From: JBEKZQ01 sp049509675
GTDB lineage: Bacteria > Planctomycetota > Planctomycetia > Pirellulales > Thermoguttaceae
DNA length: 12,751 nt
Direction: 5' to 3'
NCBI GenBank assembly: GCA_049509675.1
Contig: JBEKZQ010000162.1
Location: 1 to 12,751, forward strand
Below the pieces are notes generated by a model, which had not been told where the DNA came from, searched no databases, and was given only the letters and a program-made list of their open reading frames with translations. A program made the translations under genes and the position numbers. Positions 6,576-12,751 of this stretch are shown here, one piece after another (positions within the stretch are counted from its first letter, which is position 1; each line of letters begins with the position of its first letter).

Positions 6576-6615
6576 TTTTTCACTACAATACGATAAAGGG
6601 GACAGGCGCATATAG

Positions 6616-7041
6616 TGGGGTGTTTGGGTAGACTGCGGGCACGAGATGTTCGTCGCCTTTTCCTGCAAGCAGCGTTCGGCCTGCCCCTCCTGCCATCAGA
6701 AGCGGACGCTGCTGACTGCCCAGCACGTGGCCGCGGCGGTCTGTTTTCCCGTCGCGCATCGGCAAGTGGTCTTCACCATTCCGAAGCGTCCGCGACTGCA
6801 CGCGCGCTTCGACCGCAAACTGCTCGGTAGGCTCTCCGCCTGCGCCTGGCGGTGCGTCCGCGCGGAAGTCTGTCTCCTGCTGGGGCGAGAGGACGTGGTG
6901 CCGGGCATGATCGTGGCCATCCAGACCCACGGCGAACTGCTGCACTGGCATCCGCACTTCCACGCCCTGGTCACCTGCGGAGCCTTCACCGCGGAGGGGG
7001 GCTTTCTCGCCCTGCCGGAACTCACCCCCTTGCTTCACTAG
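6616..7041 (+). pseudogene. Truncated IS91-family transposase (zinc-binding N-terminal part)
   Basis: The frame is open after a TAG at 6613-6615 and has an ATG at 6646. It reads WVDCGHEMFVAFSCKQRSAC followed by PSCHQKR, the cysteine-rich zinc-binding region of IS91/IS801-type transposases. Then come PVAHRQVVFTIPKR and HWHPHFHALVTCGAF, the latter the start of the HUH (HxH) catalytic domain of Y2 transposases. About 140 residues remain of a protein normally near 400. The N-terminal end is missing, and the frame stops at LPELTPLLH where copy 2 of the 74-bp repeat begins, so the catalytic tyrosines and the rest are gone. It cannot be a working transposase. The left edge abuts AAAGGGGACAGGCGCATATA (6597-6616), a relative of the nearby palindromic repeats. 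Confidence 0.85.
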
Positions 7042-7094
7042 CCCAACTTGGGGTAAACTGACTAGTGCTGGGTCAAATCGAATTTCCTACACCT
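7021..7094. repeat. 74-bp dispersed repeat, copy 2
   Basis: Second copy of the repeat at 4306-4379, same orientation, about eight mismatches. It starts inside the transposase frame and supplies its premature stop. The palindromic core here is CCCAACTTGGG. Confidence 0.85.
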
Positions 7095-7123
7095 ATTTCC
7101 TATACTTTATCCCTTAAGCGGTC

Positions 7124-7660
7124 GTGACGAGCAAAGAATTCATGCGGGCCGTGTCGAACGGGGAAGTTGATCTTCTGCAACTCTTGCTCGACATGCCGGC
7201 CCGGTGCGGGGCGGGCTATTGCGTCATCGGCGGCCTGGCGGTCAACGCCTATGCCGAGCCCGTCGTAAGCCTCGATCTGGACCTTGTCGTCGTCTCTGAC
7301 GGCATCGACAAAGTTTGCCGGCTGGCGGCCTCCAAGGGGCTCAAAATCCAAGAGTTCGAGCACAGCACGAACCTGTCGATGGCCGGTTCGGACTTGAGAA
7401 TCCAACTGCGGACCGATCCGCGCTACCAGGATTTTCTGCCACGCGCCGCAAAACGCGAAGTCCTCGGGTATGCGATGATGGTTGCATCCTTGCAGGACGT
7501 GCTGCGGGGGAAGGTCTGGGCGTACGGCGATCATCGTCGACGCCCGAGCAAGCGGCAAAAAGACCTGGCCGACATCATGCGATTGGTGGAAACGCACCCG
7601 CAACTCGCAGCGGAACTCCCCCGGAAGTCGCCGAGAAACTCGCCGGTTAGGTCAAGGTAG
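7124..7660 (+). CDS. Nucleotidyltransferase-fold protein, probable 3' frameshift
   Basis: Resembles the DNA polymerase beta-type nucleotidyltransferase superfamily, in the AbiEii/MNT-like range. CVIGGLAVNAY (33-43) gives the GG motif, followed by the paired acidic residues Asp51 and Asp53 in SLDLDLVVV, and a C-terminal KRQKDLADIMRLVE (about 145-158), common in these proteins. The start is GTG at 7124; ATG at 7142 would still keep the core. There is no clear Shine-Dalgarno sequence, and a TATACT -10-like box lies at 7101-7106. The tail reads ELPRKSPRNSPVRSR, but inserting one C in the C-run at 7618-7622 would restore ELPPEVAEKLAG with a stop at 7648-7650. Such proteins often act with a HEPN or AbiEi partner in toxin-antitoxin or phage defence; no partner is seen here. 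The 3' end overlaps the convergent methyltransferase by 9 bp as written. Confidence 0.75.
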   Translation: MTSKEFMRAVSNGEVDLLQLLLDMPARCGAGYCVIGGLAVNAYAEPVVSLDLDLVVVSDGIDKVCRLAASKGLKIQEFEHSTNLSMAGSDLRIQLRTDPRYQDFLPRAAKREVLGYAMMVASLQDVLRGKVWAYGDHRRRPSKRQKDLADIMRLVETHPQLAAELPRKSPRNSPVRSR

Positions 7661-8566
7661 CCGCAAGCCGGCCCCAACCAATTCGTCGGCGTCGGTCTCC
7701 AGGGCTTTCAACCGGGGGATTGCTCCCCTGGCTAGATCGAAGTATTCGCGGTGACGTTCCACGCCGATGCTTTCGACGCCGATTGCTTCGCAAGCGGCAA
7801 CGGTTGACCCGGACCCCATGAAAGGATCGGCTACAACACCTTCACCCAAAGGCAGCGCGGCATACACAAGCCGACGCAGGAAAGACTGAGGCTTGATGCT
7901 CGGGTGGTCGGCAATCTCGCGTTCCTTTTGCGGCGTGCGCTCACTGCGGATCACATCCTCGAAGGGGCCGTCCGGGTAGCGACGCAGTCCGCCGGTCTGG
8001 TACTGGCGCAGGCAATCGGAGACTTTCAGGTCCCCCATGGGCTTTCGGAAAAGGCCCCAGGGCTCATAGCAGCCCTTGGGCATGGAAGAGACGCCGGGAA
8101 ACTCCTCCTCGGCATTTTTCGGCCGATCCCCGCCGCGCAGAGTGCGGACAAGGCGAATGATCTCGCCCCGAAACTCCAGCCCGCCCTCGACCAGAGCATC
8201 GTAGAGCAGTTGGCAGATGAACGCATTCGTTGCTATGAAGACATGACCGCCGGGACGGAGCGCCTTGCAGGTGAGCCGGCCCCACTCCACGAAGAATTGA
8301 CGCAGCCGGTCGCGCTCCTTTGCGTTCAAGGCCGTAAAGCGGGGCAGGGGTGCGCGCACATGACCATCGAAGGACGGCGGGATACGCCAAATTCCGCCTT
8401 TCCCGTTGGCCCGTTTCTCCAACTGGTCAGCATCGTACTCCTTCACGCCGTAAGGGGGGTCGGTCACTATGGCGTGAAGCGTGTCGGCAGGCAAGCCCGC
8501 CAGCCACTCGAAACAATCCGCGTGGACGAGGGTTGCCCGGCCGATCTTCTGTTCTGCACCACCCAT
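7652..8566 (-). CDS. Site-specific DNA methyltransferase, beta class (N6-adenine or N4-cytosine)
   Basis: Transfers a methyl group from S-adenosylmethionine to the exocyclic amine of adenine or cytosine in DNA. The catalytic motif IV DPPY is at 36-39, and the AdoMet-binding motif I DPFMGSGST is at 247-255. The order IV before I defines the beta class. HPSIKP (221-226) is the usual segment before motif I. The 304-aa length is complete for the family. The region between the motifs (about 45-215, with GGDRPKNAEEEFPGVSSMPK) holds target recognition; the sequence recognised cannot be read from it. No restriction endonuclease is adjacent, so it looks solitary, although a PD-(D/E)XK candidate lies 1 kb away on the other strand. 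The ATG at 8566 directly precedes MGGAEQKIG and has a TACAAT box six bases upstream but no Shine-Dalgarno sequence. Confidence 0.92.
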   Translation of the reverse strand: MGGAEQKIGRATLVHADCFEWLAGLPADTLHAIVTDPPYGVKEYDADQLEKRANGKGGIWRIPPSFDGHVRAPLPRFTALNAKERDRLRQFFVEWGRLTCKALRPGGHVFIATNAFICQLLYDALVEGGLEFRGEIIRLVRTLRGGDRPKNAEEEFPGVSSMPKGCYEPWGLFRKPMGDLKVSDCLRQYQTGGLRRYPDGPFEDVIRSERTPQKEREIADHPSIKPQSFLRRLVYAALPLGEGVVADPFMGSGSTVAACEAIGVESIGVERHREYFDLARGAIPRLKALETDADELVGAGLRLP

Positions 8567-8572
8567 GCTTTC

Positions 8573-8578
8573 ATTGTA
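8573..8578 (-). promoter_or_regulatory. -10-like box close to the methyltransferase start
   Basis: TACAAT on the minus strand ends six bases before the ATG, so transcription would begin at about the start codon. No convincing -35 is visible. It repeats the arrangement seen at cmk. Confidence 0.35.
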
Positions 8579-8660
8579 GCGGAACCGGCCAAGGAGCGGA
8601 AGCGAAGGCGGACCTGCTCTCCCCTGCTCTCGTGCTCTCCTGCTCCTGTTCCCCCTGCCA

Positions 8661-8689
8661 TTGCTCCCGTTATTAGCGCCTGTTATAAT
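8661..8689 (+). promoter_or_regulatory. Sigma-70 promoter for rpsA
   Basis: TTGCTC (8661-8666) and a perfect TATAAT (8684-8689) with a 17-bp spacer. The start would be near 8696, giving an untranslated leader of about 97 nt. rpsA is therefore transcribed independently of cmk-plsC. Confidence 0.75.
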
Positions 8690-8717
8690 TCCGGGTTCCC
8701 GATGGCCCGCAGAGAGT

Positions 8718-8734
8718 CCCTCTTCGGTTGAGGG
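8718..8734 (+). promoter_or_regulatory. Small hairpin in the rpsA leader
   Basis: CCCTC and GAGGG enclose a TTCGGTT loop in the predicted 5' leader. S1 autoregulates its own translation in enterobacteria; whether this stem takes part in anything similar is only a suggestion. Confidence 0.3.
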
Positions 8735-8792
8735 GCGGGGCGAACGGCTGGCTTAGTGCGTTGTGTGTGCATTTGAATTCAAGAAGGTCAGT

Positions 8793-10619
8793 ATGGTAAA
8801 TCGGAATCTGATACGCTCCTTGGATCTCACCGAGGAAGAATGGCAGCTCGAATTGTCGGCCGCCTTGGAGGACGTCGCTCCGGAAGAACTCGATTGGGGC
8901 ACCCAGGAGGTGGCCGTCAATCAGATCGTCGAGGGGCGCGTGCTGCGCACCGAAGGGGATTATGTGCTCGTCGACGTGGGATACAAGAGCGAAGGAATCA
9001 TCCTCCGCAGCGAGTGGGAAGACGGGGAACCGTTGCCCAAGCCCGGCCAATCGATCAAGGTCCTCATCGAGGACGTGGAAGACATTCAAGGCCTGGTGGA
9101 TGATTCCCGCGGCATGATCACCCTCAGCAAGCGCAAGGCCGAAAAGATCGAGGCCTGGCTGAAGGTGATGGAAACCGTACACGAGAACGACGTCGTCACC
9201 GGAGTGGTCACGCGCAAGATCAAGGGCGGACTGCTGGTCGACATCGGCGTGAACGTGTTTCTGCCGGCCAGCCAGGTGGACATCCGCCGTCCGGCCGACA
9301 TCGGCGATTACATCGGACGGACCATCCAGTGCATCGTGTTGAAGATCGACGAGGCGCGGCGCAACATCGTGGTCAGTCGCCGGGCGTTGATCGAGTCGGA
9401 GCGGGCGGAGAAGAAGTCGCAACTATTGGCCGAGCTGGAAGTGGGCCAGCGCCGCAAGGGGATCGTCAAGAACATCGCCGAGTTCGGCGCGTTCGTGGAC
9501 CTCGGCGGCATCGACGGCCTGCTGCACATCACCGACATGAGCTGGGGCCGCATCAATCATCCTTCGGAAATGGTGGCCATCGATCAGGAAATCGAAGTGC
9601 AGATCCTGCACATCGATTACGACAAGGAGAAGATCGCCCTGGGGCTGAAGCAGAAGAACCCCAGCCCGTGGGAAAGCGTGGAAGAGAAGTACCCGGTGGG
9701 CAGTCACATTCGCGGCAGCGTGGTCAACGTGATGAGCTACGGGGCCTTCGTGAAGCTGGAGGAGGGGATCGAGGGCCTGGTCCACATCAGCGAGATGTCG
9801 TGGACCCGCCGCATCAGCCATCCCAGCGAGTTGGTCCAGGTCGACGACGAGATCGACGTGGTCGTGCTGAAGATCGACAAGGAGACGCGCGAGATCTCCC
9901 TGGGCACGAAGCAGACCCAGGAGAACCCCTGGGACCGCGTGGCCGATCGCTACCCGCCCGGAGCGATCGTCAAGGGTACGGTCCGCAACCTGACCAACTA
10001 CGGGGCCTTCATCGAAATCGAAGAAGGCATCGACGGCCTGCTGCACGTCAGCGACATGTCGTGGACTCGCAAGATCAGCCATCCCAACGAAATGGTGGAA
10101 AAAAGCCAGGAACTGGAATGCCGCGTGTTGTCGGTCGATCAGGACCGGCGGCGCATCGCGCTGGGGTTGAAGCAACTGACCGAAGATCCCTGGGCCAGCA
10201 ACATCCCCGGCAAGTATCAGCCCGGCCAGATCGTCACCGGCCCGGTGACCAAGATCACCAATTTCGGCGTGTTCGTGGGCCTGGAGGACGGCCTGGAGGG
10301 CCTGCTGCACATCTCCGAACTGGCCGATCACAAGGTCGAGAATCCCGAAGAGGTGGTCAAGGTCGGCGAGATGATCGAGGTCAAGGTGCTCCGCGTCGAC
10401 GCCGACGAGCGGAAGATCGGCCTGTCGCGCAAACGCGTGGAATGGGCCGAACAGGCCGAGGATGAAGGCGGCCCGAGCGGGGCGGCGGCGGGCGGCCCGC
10501 GACCCGGCCATCCCTCCGCACCCGCGGTCGAGCTCAAGGGCGGCGTGGGCGGCGGCAGCGGTCCCCTGATTCAGCCCCGCCATACGGAGAAACCGGCAGA
10601 AGCGGAAGAAGCCGACTGA
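8793..10619 (+). CDS. rpsA: 30S ribosomal protein S1
   Basis: S1 binds mRNA and helps load it on the 30S subunit. Six S1 (OB-fold) repeats are visible in 608 aa, at about 44-113, 132-199, 217-286, 302-373, 389-460 and 476-548. Repeats 3-6 are the most regular, each with a G-x-V ... FGAFV or YGAF core and a GL(L/V)HISE(L/M) type segment. Repeats 1 and 2 are more diverged, as in proteobacterial S1, where they dock to the ribosome. Residues 549-608 form an Ala/Gly/Pro/Glu-rich tail with no fold. The ATG at 8793 is chosen because AAGAAGG (8781-8787) lies at proper distance; an in-frame GTG at 8763 lacks one. It has its own promoter upstream and a terminator at 10738. Together with cmk and plsC it forms a common neighbourhood, here split by the accessory block. 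Confidence 0.96.
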   Translation: MVNRNLIRSLDLTEEEWQLELSAALEDVAPEELDWGTQEVAVNQIVEGRVLRTEGDYVLVDVGYKSEGIILRSEWEDGEPLPKPGQSIKVLIEDVEDIQGLVDDSRGMITLSKRKAEKIEAWLKVMETVHENDVVTGVVTRKIKGGLLVDIGVNVFLPASQVDIRRPADIGDYIGRTIQCIVLKIDEARRNIVVSRRALIESERAEKKSQLLAELEVGQRRKGIVKNIAEFGAFVDLGGIDGLLHITDMSWGRINHPSEMVAIDQEIEVQILHIDYDKEKIALGLKQKNPSPWESVEEKYPVGSHIRGSVVNVMSYGAFVKLEEGIEGLVHISEMSWTRRISHPSELVQVDDEIDVVVLKIDKETREISLGTKQTQENPWDRVADRYPPGAIVKGTVRNLTNYGAFIEIEEGIDGLLHVSDMSWTRKISHPNEMVEKSQELECRVLSVDQDRRRIALGLKQLTEDPWASNIPGKYQPGQIVTGPVTKITNFGVFVGLEDGLEGLLHISELADHKVENPEEVVKVGEMIEVKVLRVDADERKIGLSRKRVEWAEQAEDEGGPSGAAAGGPRPGHPSAPAVELKGGVGGGSGPLIQPRHTEKPAEAEEAD

Positions 10620-10630
10620 GGCCGATCGCG

Positions 10631-10706
10631 GGGGGACTGGTCCTTTTTTCGGCGAGAACGCGCGGCCTTGCCGATCGACGATGGCCGGAAACATGGACCT
10701 GTCCCC
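10631..10706. repeat. Diverged copy of the palindromic repeat at 2550-2729
   Basis: The left arm GGGGACTGGTCCTTTTTTCG (from 10632) pairs with the right arm CCGGAAACATGGACCTGTCC (from 10685). It keeps the TGGTCC ... ACATGGACCTG arms of the earlier pair while the centre differs, so the ends are conserved rather than the middle. It lies 11 bp after the rpsA stop. Confidence 0.75.
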
Positions 10707-10737
10707 TTAATCGCCCCGCGGCGAAGGGTTATCTGAC

Positions 10738-10779
10738 GGGAGACAAGGAGATCCTGTTCTCCTTGCCTCCCTTTTCTTT
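10738..10779 (+). terminator. Intrinsic terminator after rpsA
   Basis: GGGAGACAAGGAGA (10738-10751) pairs with TCTCCTTGCCTCCC (10758-10771) at 13 of 14 positions around a 6-nt loop, followed directly by TTTTCTTT (10772-10779). Confidence 0.88.
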
Positions 10780-10959
10780 GTCACCTTGCCACGCCCCAGT
10801 CCCCGTGCGACCGGCGACTCCGGCGTTATCGCTATGGCCCGAAACACGGCTACAGTCCCCCTATTTCGTCGCTCCGCCGCTTCTGTGGAGAAAGGCACGG
10901 CCGGGCGTCGATGTTGAGTCTGGTCCTGTTGCGAACTCTTGCTGATGGTGTGGATCGCG
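10780..10959. other. Leader region of the sigma factor gene
   Basis: About 180 bp without a gene. A TACAGT box at 10851-10856 could be a -10 but has no well-placed -35 (TTATCG at 10826 would need a 19-bp spacer). No hairpin or repeat stands out. Any promoter here must be weakly conserved or use another sigma factor. Confidence 0.35.
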
Positions 10960-11820
10960 ATGCCCAAGACTCGACGTCGACAAGCTGTTTCGGTGCAGTC
11001 TCCCTTGGAGACGTATCTCCGCGAGATCAACGAAACGGCGTTGCTCTCCTCCAACGATGAACAGCAGTTGGCCACGGCCATCGGCGAGGGCGACAACCAC
11101 GCCCGCGACCGCATGGTCCGCGCCAACCTCCGCCTGGTGGTCAACATCGCCCGCGGCTACACCGGCAAGGGCCTGAGCCTGCAAGACCTGATCGAGGAAG
11201 GGAACCTGGGCCTGCTCCGGGCGGTGGAAGGCTTCGATCCGGCCGTGGGCACGCGCTTCTCGACCTACGCCAGCTACTGGATCAAGCAGTCGATCAAGCG
11301 GGCCTTGATCAACACGGCCAAGACGATCCGCATCCCGGCCTACATGGTCGAGTTGCTGTCGAAGTGGCGGCGGGCCAGCACGCGCTTGACCGAGGAGTTG
11401 GGCCGCACGCCCACACCCGAGGAGGTCGCCCGCGTCCTCGGCCTGGCCCGCAAGAAGCTGCCCATCATCAAGAAGGCCATCCGCATCTACAATCTCACGC
11501 CCCAGACCGACCAGGCCGAAGCCGGCTGGTCGCTGGGCGAAATGATCATGGACGAGCGGGCCCGCAGCCCCGACAACGAGATGGTCGAAAGCGACAACCT
11601 CATACACGTCATGCGGCAGTTGCAGACCATGGACCCGCGCGAAGCGACCGTGTTGCGGATGCGTTTCGGCCTGGAGGACAACGAGCCCCGCACCTTGAAA
11701 GAGATCGGCGAGAGCCTGGGCCTGACCCGGGAGCGCGTGCGGCAGATCGAGACCGAAGCCCTCGGCAAGTTGGCCGAGAGCCTCAACGGTCCGCCCGAGG
11801 AACTGGAACTCGCGGAGTAA
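10960..11820 (+). CDS. RNA polymerase sigma factor, sigma-70 family, without region 1.1
   Basis: Directs RNA polymerase to promoters. From the chosen ATG (286 aa) the order is region 1.2 (SPLETYLREINETALLSSND, about 14-33), region 2 (RMVRANLRLVVNIARGYTGKG through FDPAVGTRFSTYASYWIKQS), region 3 (RTPTPEEVARVLGL) and region 4 with the -35-binding helix-turn-helix (TLKEIGESLGLTRERVRQIE). Region 2.4 and region 4.2 look intact, so it should recognise promoters close to the vegetative consensus. The acidic region 1.1 of long primary sigma factors is absent, which fits a group 2 factor or a short primary one; planctomycetes carry several such genes. Start sites at 10939 (TTG), 10945 and 10960 (ATG) are all in frame with weak ribosome binding sites; 10960 leaves a basic MPKTRRR start and is preferred. 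It is convergent with the gene at 11899. Confidence 0.93.
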   Translation: MPKTRRRQAVSVQSPLETYLREINETALLSSNDEQQLATAIGEGDNHARDRMVRANLRLVVNIARGYTGKGLSLQDLIEEGNLGLLRAVEGFDPAVGTRFSTYASYWIKQSIKRALINTAKTIRIPAYMVELLSKWRRASTRLTEELGRTPTPEEVARVLGLARKKLPIIKKAIRIYNLTPQTDQAEAGWSLGEMIMDERARSPDNEMVESDNLIHVMRQLQTMDPREATVLRMRFGLEDNEPRTLKEIGESLGLTRERVRQIETEALGKLAESLNGPPEELELAE

Positions 11821-11835
11821 GGCTCGCGTACGAAA

Positions 11836-11896
11836 GTAGCAGGCCACACTCCGTGTGCCGTAACTTTTCGGACGGCACAGGGCGTGTGCCTGCTAC
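11836..11896. terminator. Long hairpin between convergent genes, likely bidirectional terminator or repeat element
   Basis: GTAGCAGGCCACACTCCGTG onward (11836-11861) pairs with 11872-11896, which ends GTGTGCCTGCTAC, over about 25 bp with few mismatches and a loop of about 10 nt. It starts 15 bp after the sigma stop and ends 2 bp before the next gene's stop. I recall similar GTAGCAGGCACAC...GTGTGCC palindromes as repeated in planctomycete genomes; that is memory, not a search. There is no long T-run. Confidence 0.75.
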
Positions 11897-11898
11897 AC

Positions 11899-12300
11899 TC
11901 ACTCCTTCGCCACGAAATCGAAGACCAGCACCTTCTCAAGGTGCGGACCCAGCAGTTTGCCGAACGCCTTGTGGGCCGGATGCGGCAAGTAGGCGTCCCG
12001 ATCGGCCGGCGTCTTGAAGGTCAACAAGAAGCCGTGCGTGAAGCCTTGGGCCCGATTCTCCGGGCTCATGTTCGTGCCCCACTCGAAGCCGGCGACCAGC
12101 GGAATTTTTTGGGGCAACGCGCGGAACGCGTTCTCGATCGCCTTGACCTGCTCGGGAGTGGTGCCCTCCTTGAACTGGAACAAAACGATGTGCCGGACCT
12201 TGCCCAAGTTCGGGTTGCCCTCGGGACTGGCCGCCCAAATCGAGGAAACCTCCGCCAGGCACGCCACCACGGCCGACAATCCGAGAACGATACGCTTCAT
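11899..12300 (-). CDS. Secreted Dabb (stress-responsive A/B barrel) domain protein
   Basis: A 133-aa protein with a Sec signal peptide (MKRIVLGLSAVVACLAEVSS, cleavage probably after SIWA or SIWAA) followed by one ferredoxin-like Dabb domain. That domain shows VRHIVLFQFKEGTTPEQV (strand then helix), GFEWGTNMSPENRAQGFTHG and HPAHKAFGKLLGPHLEKV, the typical H-P-x-H segment. Dabb domains dimerise; functions range from plant stress proteins to polyketide cyclases, and planctomycetes have many exported members of unknown role. No substrate can be named. The ATG at 12300 is chosen over an in-frame GTG at 12309 because GGAGG lies 8 nt upstream of the ATG, and the GTG falls next to that site. It probably acts in the periplasm or another exported compartment. 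It has its own promoter and is convergent with the sigma gene. Confidence 0.9.
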   Translation of the reverse strand: MKRIVLGLSAVVACLAEVSSIWAASPEGNPNLGKVRHIVLFQFKEGTTPEQVKAIENAFRALPQKIPLVAGFEWGTNMSPENRAQGFTHGFLLTFKTPADRDAYLPHPAHKAFGKLLGPHLEKVLVFDFVAKE

Positions 12301-12353
12301 GGTTGACACCTCCAGGAAAAAATGTTCCCACTTTCACTTGTCACAGGAATCAT

Positions 12354-12383
12354 AGTATACTAACGCACCGTAGCCGTTGCCAA
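12354..12383 (-). promoter_or_regulatory. Sigma-70 promoter for the Dabb gene
   Basis: On the minus strand TTGGCA (12378-12383, 5/6) and TATACT (12354-12359, 5/6) are separated by 18 bp. The transcript would start near 12347, with a leader of about 47 nt containing a good Shine-Dalgarno sequence. Confidence 0.65.
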
Positions 12384-12391
12384 TGCAATGA

Positions 12392-12630
12392 GGGATTGGG
12401 ATTAGAGGCTGACGCCCGACGCCTGGTCCCCGCCGTAGCCATCCGCTGGCGGCCGATCTGCAATTTTGCGCTTTGCATTTTTCACTTTGCCTTTTGCATT
12501 CGTCCCTTTCGGCTGGCGCGCAAAGGCATGAGGAACGCGGCAATGCAAAATGTAAAATGCAAAATGCAAAATGTAAAATGAGAAGCACGGTGCCCAAGAC
12601 CTCCGGCGATGGTCTAATCCCCAATCCCCA
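12392..12630. repeat. Nested inverted heptamer arrays
   Basis: Outer arms: GGGATTGGGATTAGA (12392-12406) and TCTAATCCCCAATCCCC (12613-12629). Inner part: five heptamers, GCAAAAT or GTAAAAT, at 12545-12579, with a degenerate inverted partner at 12461-12500 built of TTTTGC, TTTGCAT and TTTTGCATT words. Two unrelated heptamer families are thus nested as a palindrome within a palindrome. Short frames here have no gene-like features. Confidence 0.8.
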
Positions 12631-12751
12631 AACCCCCAAACCCCAAACCCAAAACCCCAACAACCCCCCCAGCCCAAACCCCCAAACCCCAAAAATACCG
12701 CCTAAAAACCCCCCGGGGCCGATTTTCCCAAACCCGGGATCTTGTTGCGCG
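12624..12751. repeat. C/A-rich low-complexity tail at the window end
   Basis: Irregular CCCCAAA/CCCCCAAA words run to about 12695, then C-rich sequence to the edge. The minus strand is a series of GGGG/GGGTTT tracts that could fold as a G-quadruplex. The irregularity and position at the edge also fit reduced assembly quality at a contig end. No gene is seen. Confidence 0.65.

Noticed and set aside
7904..8731. A 275-codon plus-strand frame over the methyltransferase
   Set aside because: Antisense to an enzyme with intact DPPY and FMGSGST motifs; no motif of its own.
9423..10694. A 423-codon open frame on the minus strand across rpsA
   Set aside because: It is antisense to six well-conserved S1 repeats, has a repetitive Asp/His/Leu-rich composition mirroring their codons, and shows no domain or ribosome binding site.
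10861..11847. A 328-codon minus-strand frame over the sigma factor gene
   Set aside because: Shadow of the sigma-70 coding sequence in GC-rich DNA; the plus strand has unmistakable regions 2 and 4.

Overview
The window looks like chromosome from a moderately GC-rich bacterium, most likely a planctomycete (Pirellulales-like). That placement is an inference. It rests on a full three-domain NifU next to a NifS-type desulfurase, a cmk-plsC ... rpsA gene order, a sigma-70 factor without region 1.1, and many short palindromic repeats and inverted heptamer arrays between genes. No rRNA or tRNA gene and no CRISPR array was seen. The left edge cuts nifU. The right edge runs into a low-complexity C/A-rich tail.

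Layout. (1) 1-2147: nifU (5' cut) and nifS, an Fe-S cluster assembly pair. (2) 2194-2508, minus: a 104-aa protein of unknown function. (3) 2544-2739: two near-identical 88-bp palindromic repeats. (4) 2805-4271: cmk (cytidylate kinase) and plsC (acylglycerophosphate acyltransferase), separated by an inverted heptamer array. (5) 4272-8566: an accessory block with a 74-bp repeat copy, a VapBC-type toxin-antitoxin pair, 24-bp and 91-bp tandem repeats, a PD-(D/E)XK-like nuclease candidate, a broken IS91-type transposase cut by a second copy of the 74-bp repeat, a nucleotidyltransferase-fold gene with an apparent 1-nt 3' frameshift, and a convergent beta-class DNA methyltransferase. (6) 8661-10779: rpsA with its own promoter, six S1 domains and a strong intrinsic terminator, with a third copy of the palindromic repeat behind it. 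(7) 10960-11820: a sigma-70 family factor. (8) 11836-11896: a long hairpin between convergent genes. (9) 11899-12300, minus: a secreted Dabb-domain protein with a good promoter. (10) 12384-12751: nested inverted heptamer arrays and a C-rich tail.

How it fits together. The backbone is housekeeping: Fe-S assembly, CMP phosphorylation, phospholipid synthesis, translation initiation and transcription initiation. cmk, plsC and rpsA are neighbours in many bacteria, so the roughly 4.3 kb between plsC and rpsA reads as a hotspot that has collected toxin-antitoxin, nuclease, nucleotidyltransferase, methyltransferase and transposon pieces. The least explained material is the repeat content: 7-bp tandem arrays arranged as inverted pairs between co-directional genes, and palindromic elements with shared GGGGAC or GGGGTC ends.
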